64,000 nt of DNA from Pelagicoccus enzymogenes. GTDB taxonomy: Bacteria; Verrucomicrobiota; Verrucomicrobiia; Opitutales; Opitutaceae. Of this stretch, positions 18,543-27,603 are shown piece by piece; position 1 is the first letter of the stretch, and each line of letters opens with the position of its first letter. The stretch is from positions 479,523 through 543,522 of the forward strand of contig NZ_JACYFG010000007.1 of assembly GCF_014803405.1 (NCBI RefSeq), read 5' to 3'. The notes below the pieces were generated by a model. The model searched no databases. It was not told the DNA's origin and saw nothing but the letters and a program-made list of their open reading frames with translations. The position numbers and the translations under genes were made by a program.

Positions 18543-20315
18543 CTATTGTTTGAAGCGTCGAACCAGCATTTCCAGTTCCGAAAAAGTGGAGGAGTTGCTG
18601 GTCGATCGCGGCAACGCGAGACCAGTCTCCCACGTTGCTACTGCTTCGTCAATTCGATCTGAAATGAGATAGGCCTTTCCTAGGTTCAGCCAACCGGTCG
18701 CGTCATCTGGACGCAGGTTTATATATCCTTGCAATAAGGGTAATGCCTTGGACTTATTCCCTAGCTGAGCGTGAATCATTCCGAGGTTCGCCATCGCCTG
18801 CGCATTTTGGGGCCATATCTTTAGGCTTCGTTCGAGCGAGCCTATGGCTGCCTCAACTTGCCTATTCCTAACTTGGTCGTTCGCTAGGTTCTGCAGGGCG
18901 GATGCATAGAAGTTGCCGAGCCTTTGGGGCGGATCTCGATGAGCATGATAGCTTTTCTCAAGCAGGGCAATCGCAGCAGCGGGTTCACCTCGGCTCTCGA
19001 TCAGGTGATGGGCAACGAAGAGCGCGACGTCGGTATCATCAGGCTGCCTCAGAAGGTAGTCGCGCAATAAATCCAGTCCCTGCTGGTCGCCTTTGGCGAG
19101 TCGCAAGGTGCCAAGATTTCGAACGCTTGCGAGATCGTTCGGATTGATCGCGAAGGCTTGCTCGAATGCTTTGAGCGCCTTGCCGTGCTCTTTCTCGGTT
19201 AGGTAGAGCTCTCCGAGGGCGTTGTGAATCTCGGGGCTTCGGGGATGAGTTTCGAGCCCGCGTTGCAGGGCTCCAAGTGAACTTTTAAAATCGTCGCTTG
19301 CTGCTAGGACCTTTGACAAGCCAACGAATGCAGCAGGTGGAGCTTCCGCTTGATCGGTCGCAGTGCGGAAGGCTTTGAGAGCGTCTCCGAGGTCTCCAGC
19401 CGCGTAGAGCAAGCTGCCTGATTCGATGAGTACCTTGGGATTCTCTGGAGCCACAGTCTTAGCTCGATCGATGTACTGCGCGGCGAGTCCAGCTTGTCCG
19501 GATTCTCGAGCTATTTCGGAGGCTACGAGCAGTTGGTAACTGTCGTAGCAGTATTCGAGGTAGAGGGTGGCCATCCAGGGGTCGGAAGGCTCCGAGAATT
19601 CTTTTTCGAGGTAGACGCGATGTTGGGCATCCTCCATCTTTTCGATTTCATCGAGTTCTCGATATATCTCGGCTCTCAATGAATGTATGGTCGAAAAAGA
19701 AAGCTGGGAGCGATCAAGCGCTTCGAGTGCCGAACTCCATCGCTTCTCGCGCATGTGGCAGCGGGCGAGTCCCAGCGCGGCATGGCCGAGCGCAGGATTG
19801 AGCCGCAGGCATTCAAGATAAGCGTCCTTAGCGAGTTCGATTTCCTCACGCTTAAGAAAGGCATCCCCGAGCTTTAGAAATACAGGTGCGTAGTCCGAAG
19901 CGCTGGATAGCTGGTTCAGAATTGTCAGAGCTTGGTCCTGGGAGCCGAAGTCTAGATGGGCAACAGCGGCGCGGTACGCAAATTGTTGGTCCATGGTGGA
20001 GGTCGGATCGCCCATGACTAGATTGTATATTTGGCAAGCTTCACTTAAGTATCCGTTTGCATGATACAGGTAAGCGATTTCCCTCTTTGCTGGGGGCGAC
20101 TCTTGATCTCGTCTCGCGGTTTCGTAGAGCTCGCTCAGTCGCCGATCGAACGAGCTCGGCAAATGGCGCATCGAAGAGATTTCAGGCACGCCGGGAACGC
20201 CCTGCTTCGCGCTGGTTCCCGGAGGAGCGTCGAGGTAGGAAAAGCGGAAAACGATGGCCGATGCGAGCAAGGCGCAGCCTATCGCTATGAGCATTTTGGT
20301 AGATGGCGCTCTCAT
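18543..20315 (-). CDS. Membrane-anchored tetratricopeptide repeat protein
   Basis: The protein is 590 residues from ATG 20315, which overlaps the stop of the FG-GAP gene as ATGA; an ATG four codons upstream (20327) is the alternative. One N-terminal hydrophobic segment (MLIAIGCALLASAIVF) is an anchor or signal. The remainder is TPR, for example ALGHAALGLARCHMREKRWS and LASVRNLGTLRLAKGDQQGL, in about a dozen repeats to the end. It sits 23 bases before the TonB-C-like secreted gene. TPR domains bind proteins, so it may assemble the products of this operon at the membrane. Confidence 0.83.
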   Translation of the reverse strand: MRAPSTKMLIAIGCALLASAIVFRFSYLDAPPGTSAKQGVPGVPEISSMRHLPSSFDRRLSELYETARRDQESPPAKREIAYLYHANGYLSEACQIYNLVMGDPTSTMDQQFAYRAAVAHLDFGSQDQALTILNQLSSASDYAPVFLKLGDAFLKREEIELAKDAYLECLRLNPALGHAALGLARCHMREKRWSSALEALDRSQLSFSTIHSLRAEIYRELDEIEKMEDAQHRVYLEKEFSEPSDPWMATLYLEYCYDSYQLLVASEIARESGQAGLAAQYIDRAKTVAPENPKVLIESGSLLYAAGDLGDALKAFRTATDQAEAPPAAFVGLSKVLAASDDFKSSLGALQRGLETHPRSPEIHNALGELYLTEKEHGKALKAFEQAFAINPNDLASVRNLGTLRLAKGDQQGLDLLRDYLLRQPDDTDVALFVAHHLIESRGEPAAAIALLEKSYHAHRDPPQRLGNFYASALQNLANDQVRNRQVEAAIGSLERSLKIWPQNAQAMANLGMIHAQLGNKSKALPLLQGYINLRPDDATGWLNLGKAYLISDRIDEAVATWETGLALPRSTSNSSTFSELEMLVRRFKQ

Positions 20316-21604
20316 TGCGGACTCCAAATTGAAATTCTGCTGGTGTCATCCCAAGGCGGGTAGGCATGGAACCCTGCGGAGACTATTTCTTGGACTCCGT
20401 CCCCGTCGAGGTCCTCGGCGATGATAGATACGATGTGGGTCGGTGAGAGCGCCAAGGGGCGTTTCGTGAAATGTAGCTGGCCGTCATTTTCGAAGCAAAC
20501 GAGCGAAAAGGCATCTTTGCTGCCCCATTCGTTGCAGGCGCTGCTCGCGAGTATATCCAGATCGCCATCTTGGTCGATGTCGCTAGCGATCGGAGAGAAT
20601 GCGCCGGCCATCAGACCCACTGGCTTACGGACGAAGAAACCGTTTCCTCTATTCTCTAGCCATTGCACTCCGTGCCACGGCCGTGGCCCTGGATTGGAGT
20701 AATCGAAGCCGTCTCCGTTTGTGTATAAAATGTCCTGATCTCCATCTCGATCAAGGTCGGCTAACTTCAGGCCGCTGCTGCCGTAGTCTTGATTGGTAGA
20801 TCCCCAAAGGATCTCTGGGCGAAATTCGCCTGTACCGTCATTAAAAAAACAATACACTTCTTCCCATTCTTGTGAAACCAGGGCGATGATATCTGAATCT
20901 CCGTCGTTGTCTATGTCGCTTGTTTCGACGTTGATCGTTCCGGATTTGAGGAGGATGTCATGCGACTTGAAATTCCAAGGGGAGGATTGTTCCAGCCAGC
21001 GTATCGCTCCTCGGTCGTAACCGAACTGGCCAATTGCCAGGTCGAGATCGCCGTCTTTGTCAAAGTCAGCGGCTCTCACATCCGTGACGCGGTCTGTGTT
21101 TGAGAGGATTTCTCGGTTACGAAAGTTCAGGTTGCCACGGTTTTCTAGGACGACTACGGATCCGATGCGTTCCCGATTTGGCAATACCATGCCCATGGCA
21201 GCGACGAGGATGTCCGTGTCTCCGTCTCCGTCTATATCAGCAAAGTCGACATGGACAGGGCCTTCGATTTCCGACCCTAGGGATTGTTCTATCCACTCAC
21301 CTTCTTTCGTTTGCCTGAGAAATTGGATACGGTTTTCCTGAGCGTCGCACGCCAAAAGGTCCAGGTATCCGTCTCGATCCAAGTCGTGAGCGGCGATATG
21401 GGTTATCCAAGGTACGGATTCGCTTGTCTTTCCGATTGACCTGCGTGCCAGGAAATCGAAATCCAGCTTCGAGGAATCGTTTTTAGTATATGAACTTTGG
21501 ATACTTGTCGCCTGTGGGTTAGGCCAGAATACGATGGCTATGCTTGCCGCCAGGGACAGGCAAAGGGCTAGGGCAGTGTACTTGGCTCTGGAGTGCTTTG
21601 ACAT
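20312..21604 (-). CDS. Secreted FG-GAP/VCBS repeat protein
   Basis: The protein has 430 residues. After a signal peptide or anchor (LALCLSLAASIAIVFW) come about seven FG-GAP/VCBS repeats, each with a calcium-loop pattern such as DLDRDGYLDLL, DIDGDGDTDIL, DFDKDGDLDLA, DIDNDGDSDII, DLDRDGDQDIL, DIDQDGDLDIL and DLDGDGVQEIV. Seven repeats suggest one complete beta-propeller. It is extracytoplasmic and binds calcium by family analogy. It follows the TonB receptor gene after a strong terminator and is translationally coupled to the TPR gene. Confidence 0.87.
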   Translation of the reverse strand: MSKHSRAKYTALALCLSLAASIAIVFWPNPQATSIQSSYTKNDSSKLDFDFLARRSIGKTSESVPWITHIAAHDLDRDGYLDLLACDAQENRIQFLRQTKEGEWIEQSLGSEIEGPVHVDFADIDGDGDTDILVAAMGMVLPNRERIGSVVVLENRGNLNFRNREILSNTDRVTDVRAADFDKDGDLDLAIGQFGYDRGAIRWLEQSSPWNFKSHDILLKSGTINVETSDIDNDGDSDIIALVSQEWEEVYCFFNDGTGEFRPEILWGSTNQDYGSSGLKLADLDRDGDQDILYTNGDGFDYSNPGPRPWHGVQWLENRGNGFFVRKPVGLMAGAFSPIASDIDQDGDLDILASSACNEWGSKDAFSLVCFENDGQLHFTKRPLALSPTHIVSIIAEDLDGDGVQEIVSAGFHAYPPWDDTSRISIWSPQ

Positions 21605-21664
21605 GGTGAGTATCTGGATACTTTCTGCGAAATCATAGCTTCGGGCTTCCCAATAGAAAGAGAA

Positions 21665-21694
21665 AAGCGCCGTTGGCGAAAGCCAACGGCGCTT
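21665..21694 (-). terminator. Rho-independent terminator after the first TonB receptor gene
   Basis: A 13-base perfect stem (AAGCGCCGTTGGC and its complement) encloses a four-base loop. On the minus strand it is followed by TTTCTCTTT. It lies 34 bases beyond the TonB-receptor stop codon, so it should end or attenuate that transcript before the FG-GAP gene. Confidence 0.85.
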
Positions 21695-21727
21695 GAAACA
21701 GATCTTTGAACTGAAGCTTCTGACGAC

Positions 21728-24700
21728 CTAGAACTCGAAGGTGTTCGTTAGGAAGTACTGAGCTCCGTCGTTGATGCGCCAGGCGTTCGTGGAGCCGTCC
21801 GGGTTTGCGGAAATCGGGTCGAGTCCGCCGTTGTCGAACGCGTCACGAATGTTGAACTGGATCTTCCAGTTCACACTGTCGTCCCAGATTTTTCGGGTAT
21901 ACGAAGCCCAAAGGTCGAGGTTCGTGTCGCCATCGTCGTAGATGAGATTGAAGGCGTCGAAGGAATCGAAGTTCCCGTTTCCGGTAGTGTCGATACCACG
22001 GCTACCAATGGCTGCCTTATCTTGCCAGCGAACGGAACCGCCGATACCCAGTCCCTTGAGTCCTCCATCCTTGAAACGGTAGTTGGTGAGGATGTTCCAG
22101 CGCCACTTGCGTACCTGTGGACGAGGGAGCCCATCTCGCAGGATTGCCGCGTCGAGCAGGGACTTGACGACACCTTGGAACCATTCGCCAGGTATTTGGC
22201 TGCTGCCGCCCCAGAGGGACGCTCTGTCGTTGAACCAATTGCCGGTCTGGGTGTTGCCATCTCCGTCGGTGTAGGTAAACTGAGCTTCCGGAGAGTCGCG
22301 CCAGAGCCAGACGCGGCTGCCTTCGATTGGGTTTTCGAATGTGCCGCCGACGCCATAGAGCCATTCTGTGGTGTAGAAGCCAAGGTCCGAGTAAATGGAC
22401 TCCTGCTTGTTGCCTGTGACCTTGATGGTCCAATTCTCAAGCGGGTTGTAGATGACTTCGATTTCCATGCCTTCAGCGGCAGCGGATGCGGTGTCACTGT
22501 AGTTTGTGCGTCCATCGTAGTAGGATTCAGGATACATCGCACGCTCGATGATTTCCTCAGCGTAGGGATAGGCAGGATTAAGAATGCCTCCATCGAGGAA
22601 ACCAATGCTGTTTAGACTGCCTTCCTCGCCACGAGGTGGAAGACCGTCGCGCTCTGTAATCTTCCATTCGAGGAAGTCGCGGAAGCCCCATGAGCTTTCG
22701 TCTTCAACGCGACGCGAGCGCCAGGTAAAGCGGCCGATGTCTCCGGGCAGGTTACGGGAGTTCTTCTCGCTTGCCTCGTACCAGTTGATCTTGGTGACCA
22801 GCTTGTTTTCGAAGAGGTTGAAGGTCACGCCGTAGTCCTCGCCTTCGCCAGTTGGCTTTGGCAGGGGATCTCCGAAGAAGTCGACCGCGGCAGATGCTGG
22901 GCTGAAGTTATCGGACTCGTTGTAGTGTAGGGACATCCAGTCGAAGGCGTGGAAGACGACCCCGCGAGTGCTGGTTTCGCCCTCAACTTCGATGGGATCC
23001 CAGTCATCCCAGCTATCGAGCTCGGCGAAGGTGCGGAAGCCAGCTCCGTTGGTGGGAGCAATGTCGCCCAACTGGTCAGACGCTTTGTCCTTGCGCCAAC
23101 CCAGCGTGGTGACGATGCGATCGTCCCAGAAGAAGCTCTGCAGAACGACGCCTTGCGAGTCGAGTTCACGTCGATCCGCTCGAGTATCGTGCAAGGCCGC
23201 AGCTACGGTTGTGTCCTCCGTTACCCATTCTCCGTTCACACCATCGATGACGAATGTGCCAGCTGGATCTGGGCTAAAGTAGGTGACGGGAAGCGAGTAG
23301 GAACCGCCAACGCTGCCTTCTGGATAAGCGGCTCCGAATACCGGATGGTCCGGGAAGCCACCGTCCAAGCCGGGAGACCGTTCGATGGAACCGTCCTCAC
23401 CCACGTAGTAGAACTTGGTGAGTAGAGCCGCATTGTTACCGCGCGAGAATACCGGACGGCTTGTATCCACCCAGTCATGATCGGAGATGACCGCTTCGCG
23501 ATAACGCGCCCACTGGTTGCGCAACTTGCGATTCTGTGCAAGAGCATTGAACTTGTGATTTCCGAGGTGACGGAAGATGTTATCCTGCTCGGTGAGATCC
23601 AATTCGTAAGCCAAGTTCGCGCGAAGGATTTCATTGTTAGCCGCCCGGTGCATGGGGGAGGCTTGGACGGAATCGACATAAACCTTCCCGAAGTGCGGAT
23701 TCACAGAACCGTCGAGCAGGAATTCGTTGGGATCAACGCGTACTCCACGTTCACCCATCGAGTTGTTCACGTCTTCGTCGTAGTCTTCCTTGAAGAAACC
23801 GATGTCGAGGTAGAGCTTTTCGGCCAGCTTCTGCTGGAATCCGAGCTCGTAGGTGGTCGCTTCGCTTGATACGGAGTTAGCGGAGAGGATGTTGATGCTG
23901 TCCCAGTCGTAAATCGACTTGTCGTTCACTTGCGACGTGGTCCAGAGATCGTATCCAGGCGTCTCATACAGATTGAGGGTCGTGGCGAGGTAATCGAGGT
24001 TGGTATTGCCTACGCCGAATGCCTGACCATTATTCTGAACACCGCGTTGGTAGCGACCCAGGAAGTCTCCGTTTTCGATGAGAACGGCGGCGCGGGTGTT
24101 GTTCCAGTCGAAGCTAATTCCGTCGGCTAGATTGTTCAGCGAGCCTGCCTCGCGGTAGTCACGGATTCCCGTTACGACCGCGGTGGTGCCGTCGCCTCGA
24201 GTCACAGTGCGGGTGATCGGGTTCCAGCTCGGCTTCCCAGCGTCGATCCACGAAGAGACGTAGTCGTTTGGCGGAGTGAAGTTCGGACGGTTTGCGTCTT
24301 GGTTGAACCACTCTGCACTTGCGGTGATCTTGGTATTTTCGAAGGGCTTGTAGGTGGCAGCAACGTAGGAGCGGCGTGTCAGCTCAAACGAGGGTTTACG
24401 AGCCCACTCTTGGTCCTGGTACATGCCCGCCACGTAGATTGCCAGCTTGTCTTCGACAACTGTCTGATTGACGTTGAAGGAACCGCGGTAGGAATCGTCT
24501 CCGAGACGGAAGCGAATCCGCTTCAGCTCCGAGCCGATAGTCGCTTTTCCCGGGGTCGTGTTGACGAGACCGGAAGCGGATCCAAGCCCATACAAGACGG
24601 AGTTTGGTCCGCGGTTGATGGTGACGCGCTCCAAGTTGTAGGAGTCGGCCGGGATTTGGCTGAGGCTGGTGTAGTAGTTGACTGCCCGTTCCGCGCTGCC

Positions 24701-25114
24701 GATACCGCGAATGCGGTTAGCCTGAGCGGGGGACTGCTGGATGCTTTCTCGGACGGTCGGCGGGTTTCCGACGACGCTGAACGAGGTGAAGTTTCCGGTA
24801 CCCTCCGTGTTGGATTCGTACAAGAAAACGTCGTTCAAGTCCACAGCTGCGGTGTCCTCGAGCTGCTGGGCAGTCACCACCGTGATCGACGATCCAAGGT
24901 CCTTGATGTTGGCGTTCATTCGAGTACCGGCCAAGGTGTTGGTTGCTCGGTACCCGATGTCAGTTTCTGCGGGCGATACTTCGAACGGGGATAGTTCGAA
25001 CACTTCTTCATCGTCGGTCTCTTGCGAATATCCGACGGTGCAAGCTCCGAGCAATAGCGACAACGCTAGAGTCGTTCGGAACCGGGGTATAGGGTTCTTA
25101 TTCGTTTGTTTCAT
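21728..25114 (-). CDS. TonB-dependent receptor (Opitutae type)
   Basis: The protein has 1128 residues with signal peptide PRFRTTLALSLLLGA. The mature N-terminus carries VFELSPFEV, a motif found ahead of the plug in Opitutae receptors. The plug domain follows (LGSSITVVTAQQLEDTAAVD, VTINRGPNSVLYGLG). The remainder is a 22-strand-type barrel ending in aromatic FLTNTFEF. There is no SusD partner nearby, as is usual in Verrucomicrobia. An operator-like half-palindrome lies about 230 bases upstream. The leader and first 20 codons are almost identical to those of the second receptor (start 33987), although the barrels differ. Ligand unknown. Confidence 0.93.
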   Translation of the reverse strand: MKQTNKNPIPRFRTTLALSLLLGACTVGYSQETDDEEVFELSPFEVSPAETDIGYRATNTLAGTRMNANIKDLGSSITVVTAQQLEDTAAVDLNDVFLYESNTEGTGNFTSFSVVGNPPTVRESIQQSPAQANRIRGIGSAERAVNYYTSLSQIPADSYNLERVTINRGPNSVLYGLGSASGLVNTTPGKATIGSELKRIRFRLGDDSYRGSFNVNQTVVEDKLAIYVAGMYQDQEWARKPSFELTRRSYVAATYKPFENTKITASAEWFNQDANRPNFTPPNDYVSSWIDAGKPSWNPITRTVTRGDGTTAVVTGIRDYREAGSLNNLADGISFDWNNTRAAVLIENGDFLGRYQRGVQNNGQAFGVGNTNLDYLATTLNLYETPGYDLWTTSQVNDKSIYDWDSINILSANSVSSEATTYELGFQQKLAEKLYLDIGFFKEDYDEDVNNSMGERGVRVDPNEFLLDGSVNPHFGKVYVDSVQASPMHRAANNEILRANLAYELDLTEQDNIFRHLGNHKFNALAQNRKLRNQWARYREAVISDHDWVDTSRPVFSRGNNAALLTKFYYVGEDGSIERSPGLDGGFPDHPVFGAAYPEGSVGGSYSLPVTYFSPDPAGTFVIDGVNGEWVTEDTTVAAALHDTRADRRELDSQGVVLQSFFWDDRIVTTLGWRKDKASDQLGDIAPTNGAGFRTFAELDSWDDWDPIEVEGETSTRGVVFHAFDWMSLHYNESDNFSPASAAVDFFGDPLPKPTGEGEDYGVTFNLFENKLVTKINWYEASEKNSRNLPGDIGRFTWRSRRVEDESSWGFRDFLEWKITERDGLPPRGEEGSLNSIGFLDGGILNPAYPYAEEIIERAMYPESYYDGRTNYSDTASAAAEGMEIEVIYNPLENWTIKVTGNKQESIYSDLGFYTTEWLYGVGGTFENPIEGSRVWLWRDSPEAQFTYTDGDGNTQTGNWFNDRASLWGGSSQIPGEWFQGVVKSLLDAAILRDGLPRPQVRKWRWNILTNYRFKDGGLKGLGIGGSVRWQDKAAIGSRGIDTTGNGNFDSFDAFNLIYDDGDTNLDLWASYTRKIWDDSVNWKIQFNIRDAFDNGGLDPISANPDGSTNAWRINDGAQYFLTNTFEF

Positions 25115-25923
25115 CTTTCAGTAGTAGGTTTGATGCAAAGTGATGACGCACGATCGCTCTCGAGCACACACGCAGGTACGCCGAGCGGTCGTCTGGCTTT
25201 ACAGAGTATTGGGGTTAACTCTTTCGCAGGATTTTAAGGGGTAATCCTGGGTTTTTAAGGGGCTGGGGTGGGGTAAGTGTTTAAACTCGGGGTGGTACTG
25301 AGAAGTTTAAAAGTATGTTTTCTAATTTTGCCAACCGTACTGCAATCTGACAGTAAGAGTAATTCCTTGAGGATATTTTCGAGCATTCGTGAGAGTGCCG
25401 CTGGGGCGGGGCTCCCTTCACGGACCTCCCCAATATCGCACAGATTGTAAGCTTATCAACCAGCAGACGAATTCATTAAATTTGCGCTCGACCGTTCGCA
25501 TTGAGCCAGTCCTGCCCTGTACGAGGGGAATTCTCGATTTGTTTCAGGCAAACTAATGCTGTGCCAATTAAGTATTTTAATATTTTATTGGGATATCAGC
25601 TACATCGAGAGTTGTATTCGACAGCCAATGACGGCTTTGCTTTGGCATTCTGATGGGACGGTGATGGCTGAGATGCGAAGCGAGCTATTTTGCGGGTGGG
25701 TTACCGAGGATTTCACGGCGAGACATCGGATTGAGTAAGCGTATATGGATACCGGATACGAAGGCGAAGAATGTTATCGCGCAAGTCCTAGCGCTAAAGT
25801 GTAGCCCGAGTAAATGGCGCTGCAGCGCTTGCCGTCCGGCTCGTTCAGTGGCTCTGGTGTCTCTCGGGCTAAGCGAGGAAATACCGCTCTTTTTACGGAT
25901 TTACGGCTCGTTTTGGGAAGCGG
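25115..25923. promoter_or_regulatory. 809-base intergenic region with the TonB receptor promoter
   Basis: No convincing gene is seen here; the small open frames lack family likeness and Shine-Dalgarno sites. The region holds an operator-like site at 25346-25358 and a direct repeat TTTTAAGGGG at 25233-25242 and 25255-25264. The conserved leader shared with the other receptor covers about the last 25 bases before 25114. The right part serves the plus-strand deiminase-like gene, with GGGAAG just before its start. Confidence 0.5.
25346..25358. promoter_or_regulatory. Candidate pectin-regulon operator, site 1
   Basis: TCTGACAGTAAGA differs at one position from the palindrome TCTGAC-W-GTCAGA seen before pectin genes further right. 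It lies about 230 bases upstream of the first TonB receptor. The match is imperfect, so the assignment depends on the identical sequence at site 2. Confidence 0.45.
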
Positions 25924-27603
25924 ATGCCCTACAGTCTACTGCTCTTGTTCATGTCTATTAAGCGTCCTCAAAACTGTCTTCCTGCCACCCTCCGTTATAT
26001 CGCGAAAAGCGTTTGCTGCGTCTTGCTTATTGAAAGCTTCTCGAGTATCGCTTCAGCCCAGTCTGGTAGCCCGTCACTGGTATTGCCTGCTGGGGAAGAG
26101 GCTCTTTGGGAGAACGTTTCGGAGTCGTACGACGAGGTCTATCGCGAGCCAACGGAAGCGGTTCCGGTATCCAAACTTTTGATGCCTTGGGAAGCGAGTC
26201 GCGCGGTTGCCTTGGCTTTGCCGCTCGGAGAACTGCAAGAGGATCGCGCTTTGGATGCCTTGTTCAAGGACAGCTTGGCTGCTCTATTGCCGCGGGTGGA
26301 GGTGATCGCTTTTCATCATCGCTTGGATCGGCGGATCTTAGGGAGCTTTTGGGCTGAGTTGGAAGCCGATGCAAGAATTGCTCCTTTTCTTGGTCGGCTT
26401 AGCTTGGAGTCCAGCGAAGCGTTCTCAATTTGGATGCGGGACTTTGGTCCGCAGTTCGCGGTGGGCGAGGACCAGAGCCTGGTGTTGCTAGATGCAAGCG
26501 TGGGAGATCCAGGGGCTTCGAGGGGCCTGTTGTTTGACGTTAAGACGACGGAAGACCCCATTCAGCAACATTTCAGGATGGTCGAGGAGTTGAGTAATCT
26601 AAGAGGTTTGGAAGGAAGCGACCGCATTCCCAGCCTTTTGGCAGGCAACCTGGAGGCGAAGTGGGGAGTTGCGACCGCCCTTTCACGTCCGCCCTTGTTT
26701 TTGCAGGGGGGAGACTTTTTGCCAGTTTCCTCGTCCGGAGCGCTGGTATCAGAATCTACCTTACGAGCGAACGGAGGAGTGAGTCAGCGTTTTCGTGCTC
26801 TGGTAAGGGAATATTACGGAGTGGATACAATTGTTTTTTTGGAGAACCTGCCTGGCAAGACGATCGAGCACTTAGATTTCATCGTGCATCCAATTCAGGA
26901 AAACGTTGTTTTACTCGCCGATCCGCCGGAGGGGATCGCGTCAACGCGTGCTTACCACCGCTACCTCAAAAGAGAGCTGCAGTCTCGGTTTGCCCGTAAC
27001 GAGTCCTCTGTGAGGAAGGCCTTTCCGGGGGTGAAGATCGTGAAGGTGCCGATGCCGCCGCCGGCCTTGGACAGCGACGAGGAGGTTCGGCGAGAGCTCT
27101 TCTTGAACGCCTTGCAGGCGTTCATCGGGCAAGAGCGTATCGCCATGCGTTTCGATCCTGCTTCCGCTCTGGAGAATTGGGAGGCTTTTGAGATCAACCC
27201 GCGGATCGAAGCGCGACTGAAAGAGGTGACGGGGATTTCTAATTGGCGAATGGAAATTGACCAGATCCGGGTGATTGAAACTTACCTTGGCGACTCGTTC
27301 GAGAACCTGCTAGCTAAGCACGTGGAACCGCAAGTCAACTACCGCTCCTACGTAAACAGCCTTTACGTGAAGAATCCTGAGGGAGAGGAGGTCGTGCTGA
27401 TACCTCGTTTTCGTGGGCGCGATGGGAGCGAACAAGCGATGTTCGAGGCTTTGGAAACTAAAGTAGCAGCGGCATACCGCTCAGCGTGTCCGAAGGCGGA
27501 ACAGATTTGGATCGATTGCACCGTGTTGACGGATTTTATGGGGATGATTCACTGTTACACTCTGGCAATCCCGGATCCATCGACTTTCGCTAAAGAGCTC
27601 TAG
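25924..27603 (+). CDS. Secreted agmatine deiminase / peptidylarginine deiminase-like protein
   Basis: The protein has 559 residues. The N-terminus to about residue 45 is a signal peptide (CVLLIESFSSIASAQ). The guanidine-modifying fold is recognised by WMRDFGP (Asp173), LQGGDFLP, EHLDFIVHP (His316) and MIHCYTLAIP (Cys544). These positions match the catalytic Asp, His and Cys of agmatine deiminases and bacterial PADs. It is longer than standard agmatine deiminase (about 350-370 residues) and exported, which fits a PAD-like enzyme acting on arginine or agmatine outside the cytoplasm; the substrate is unproven. GGGAAG four bases before 25924 supports this start. The stop shares the palindrome CTAG with the stop of the convergent gene. 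Confidence 0.75.
   Translation: MPYSLLLLFMSIKRPQNCLPATLRYIAKSVCCVLLIESFSSIASAQSGSPSLVLPAGEEALWENVSESYDEVYREPTEAVPVSKLLMPWEASRAVALALPLGELQEDRALDALFKDSLAALLPRVEVIAFHHRLDRRILGSFWAELEADARIAPFLGRLSLESSEAFSIWMRDFGPQFAVGEDQSLVLLDASVGDPGASRGLLFDVKTTEDPIQQHFRMVEELSNLRGLEGSDRIPSLLAGNLEAKWGVATALSRPPLFLQGGDFLPVSSSGALVSESTLRANGGVSQRFRALVREYYGVDTIVFLENLPGKTIEHLDFIVHPIQENVVLLADPPEGIASTRAYHRYLKRELQSRFARNESSVRKAFPGVKIVKVPMPPPALDSDEEVRRELFLNALQAFIGQERIAMRFDPASALENWEAFEINPRIEARLKEVTGISNWRMEIDQIRVIETYLGDSFENLLAKHVEPQVNYRSYVNSLYVKNPEGEEVVLIPRFRGRDGSEQAMFEALETKVAAAYRSACPKAEQIWIDCTVLTDFMGMIHCYTLAIPDPSTFAKEL

Noticed and set aside
25556..25738. 60-codon open frame between the TonB receptor and the deiminase-like gene
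   Set aside because: No Shine-Dalgarno, no family likeness and unusual composition.
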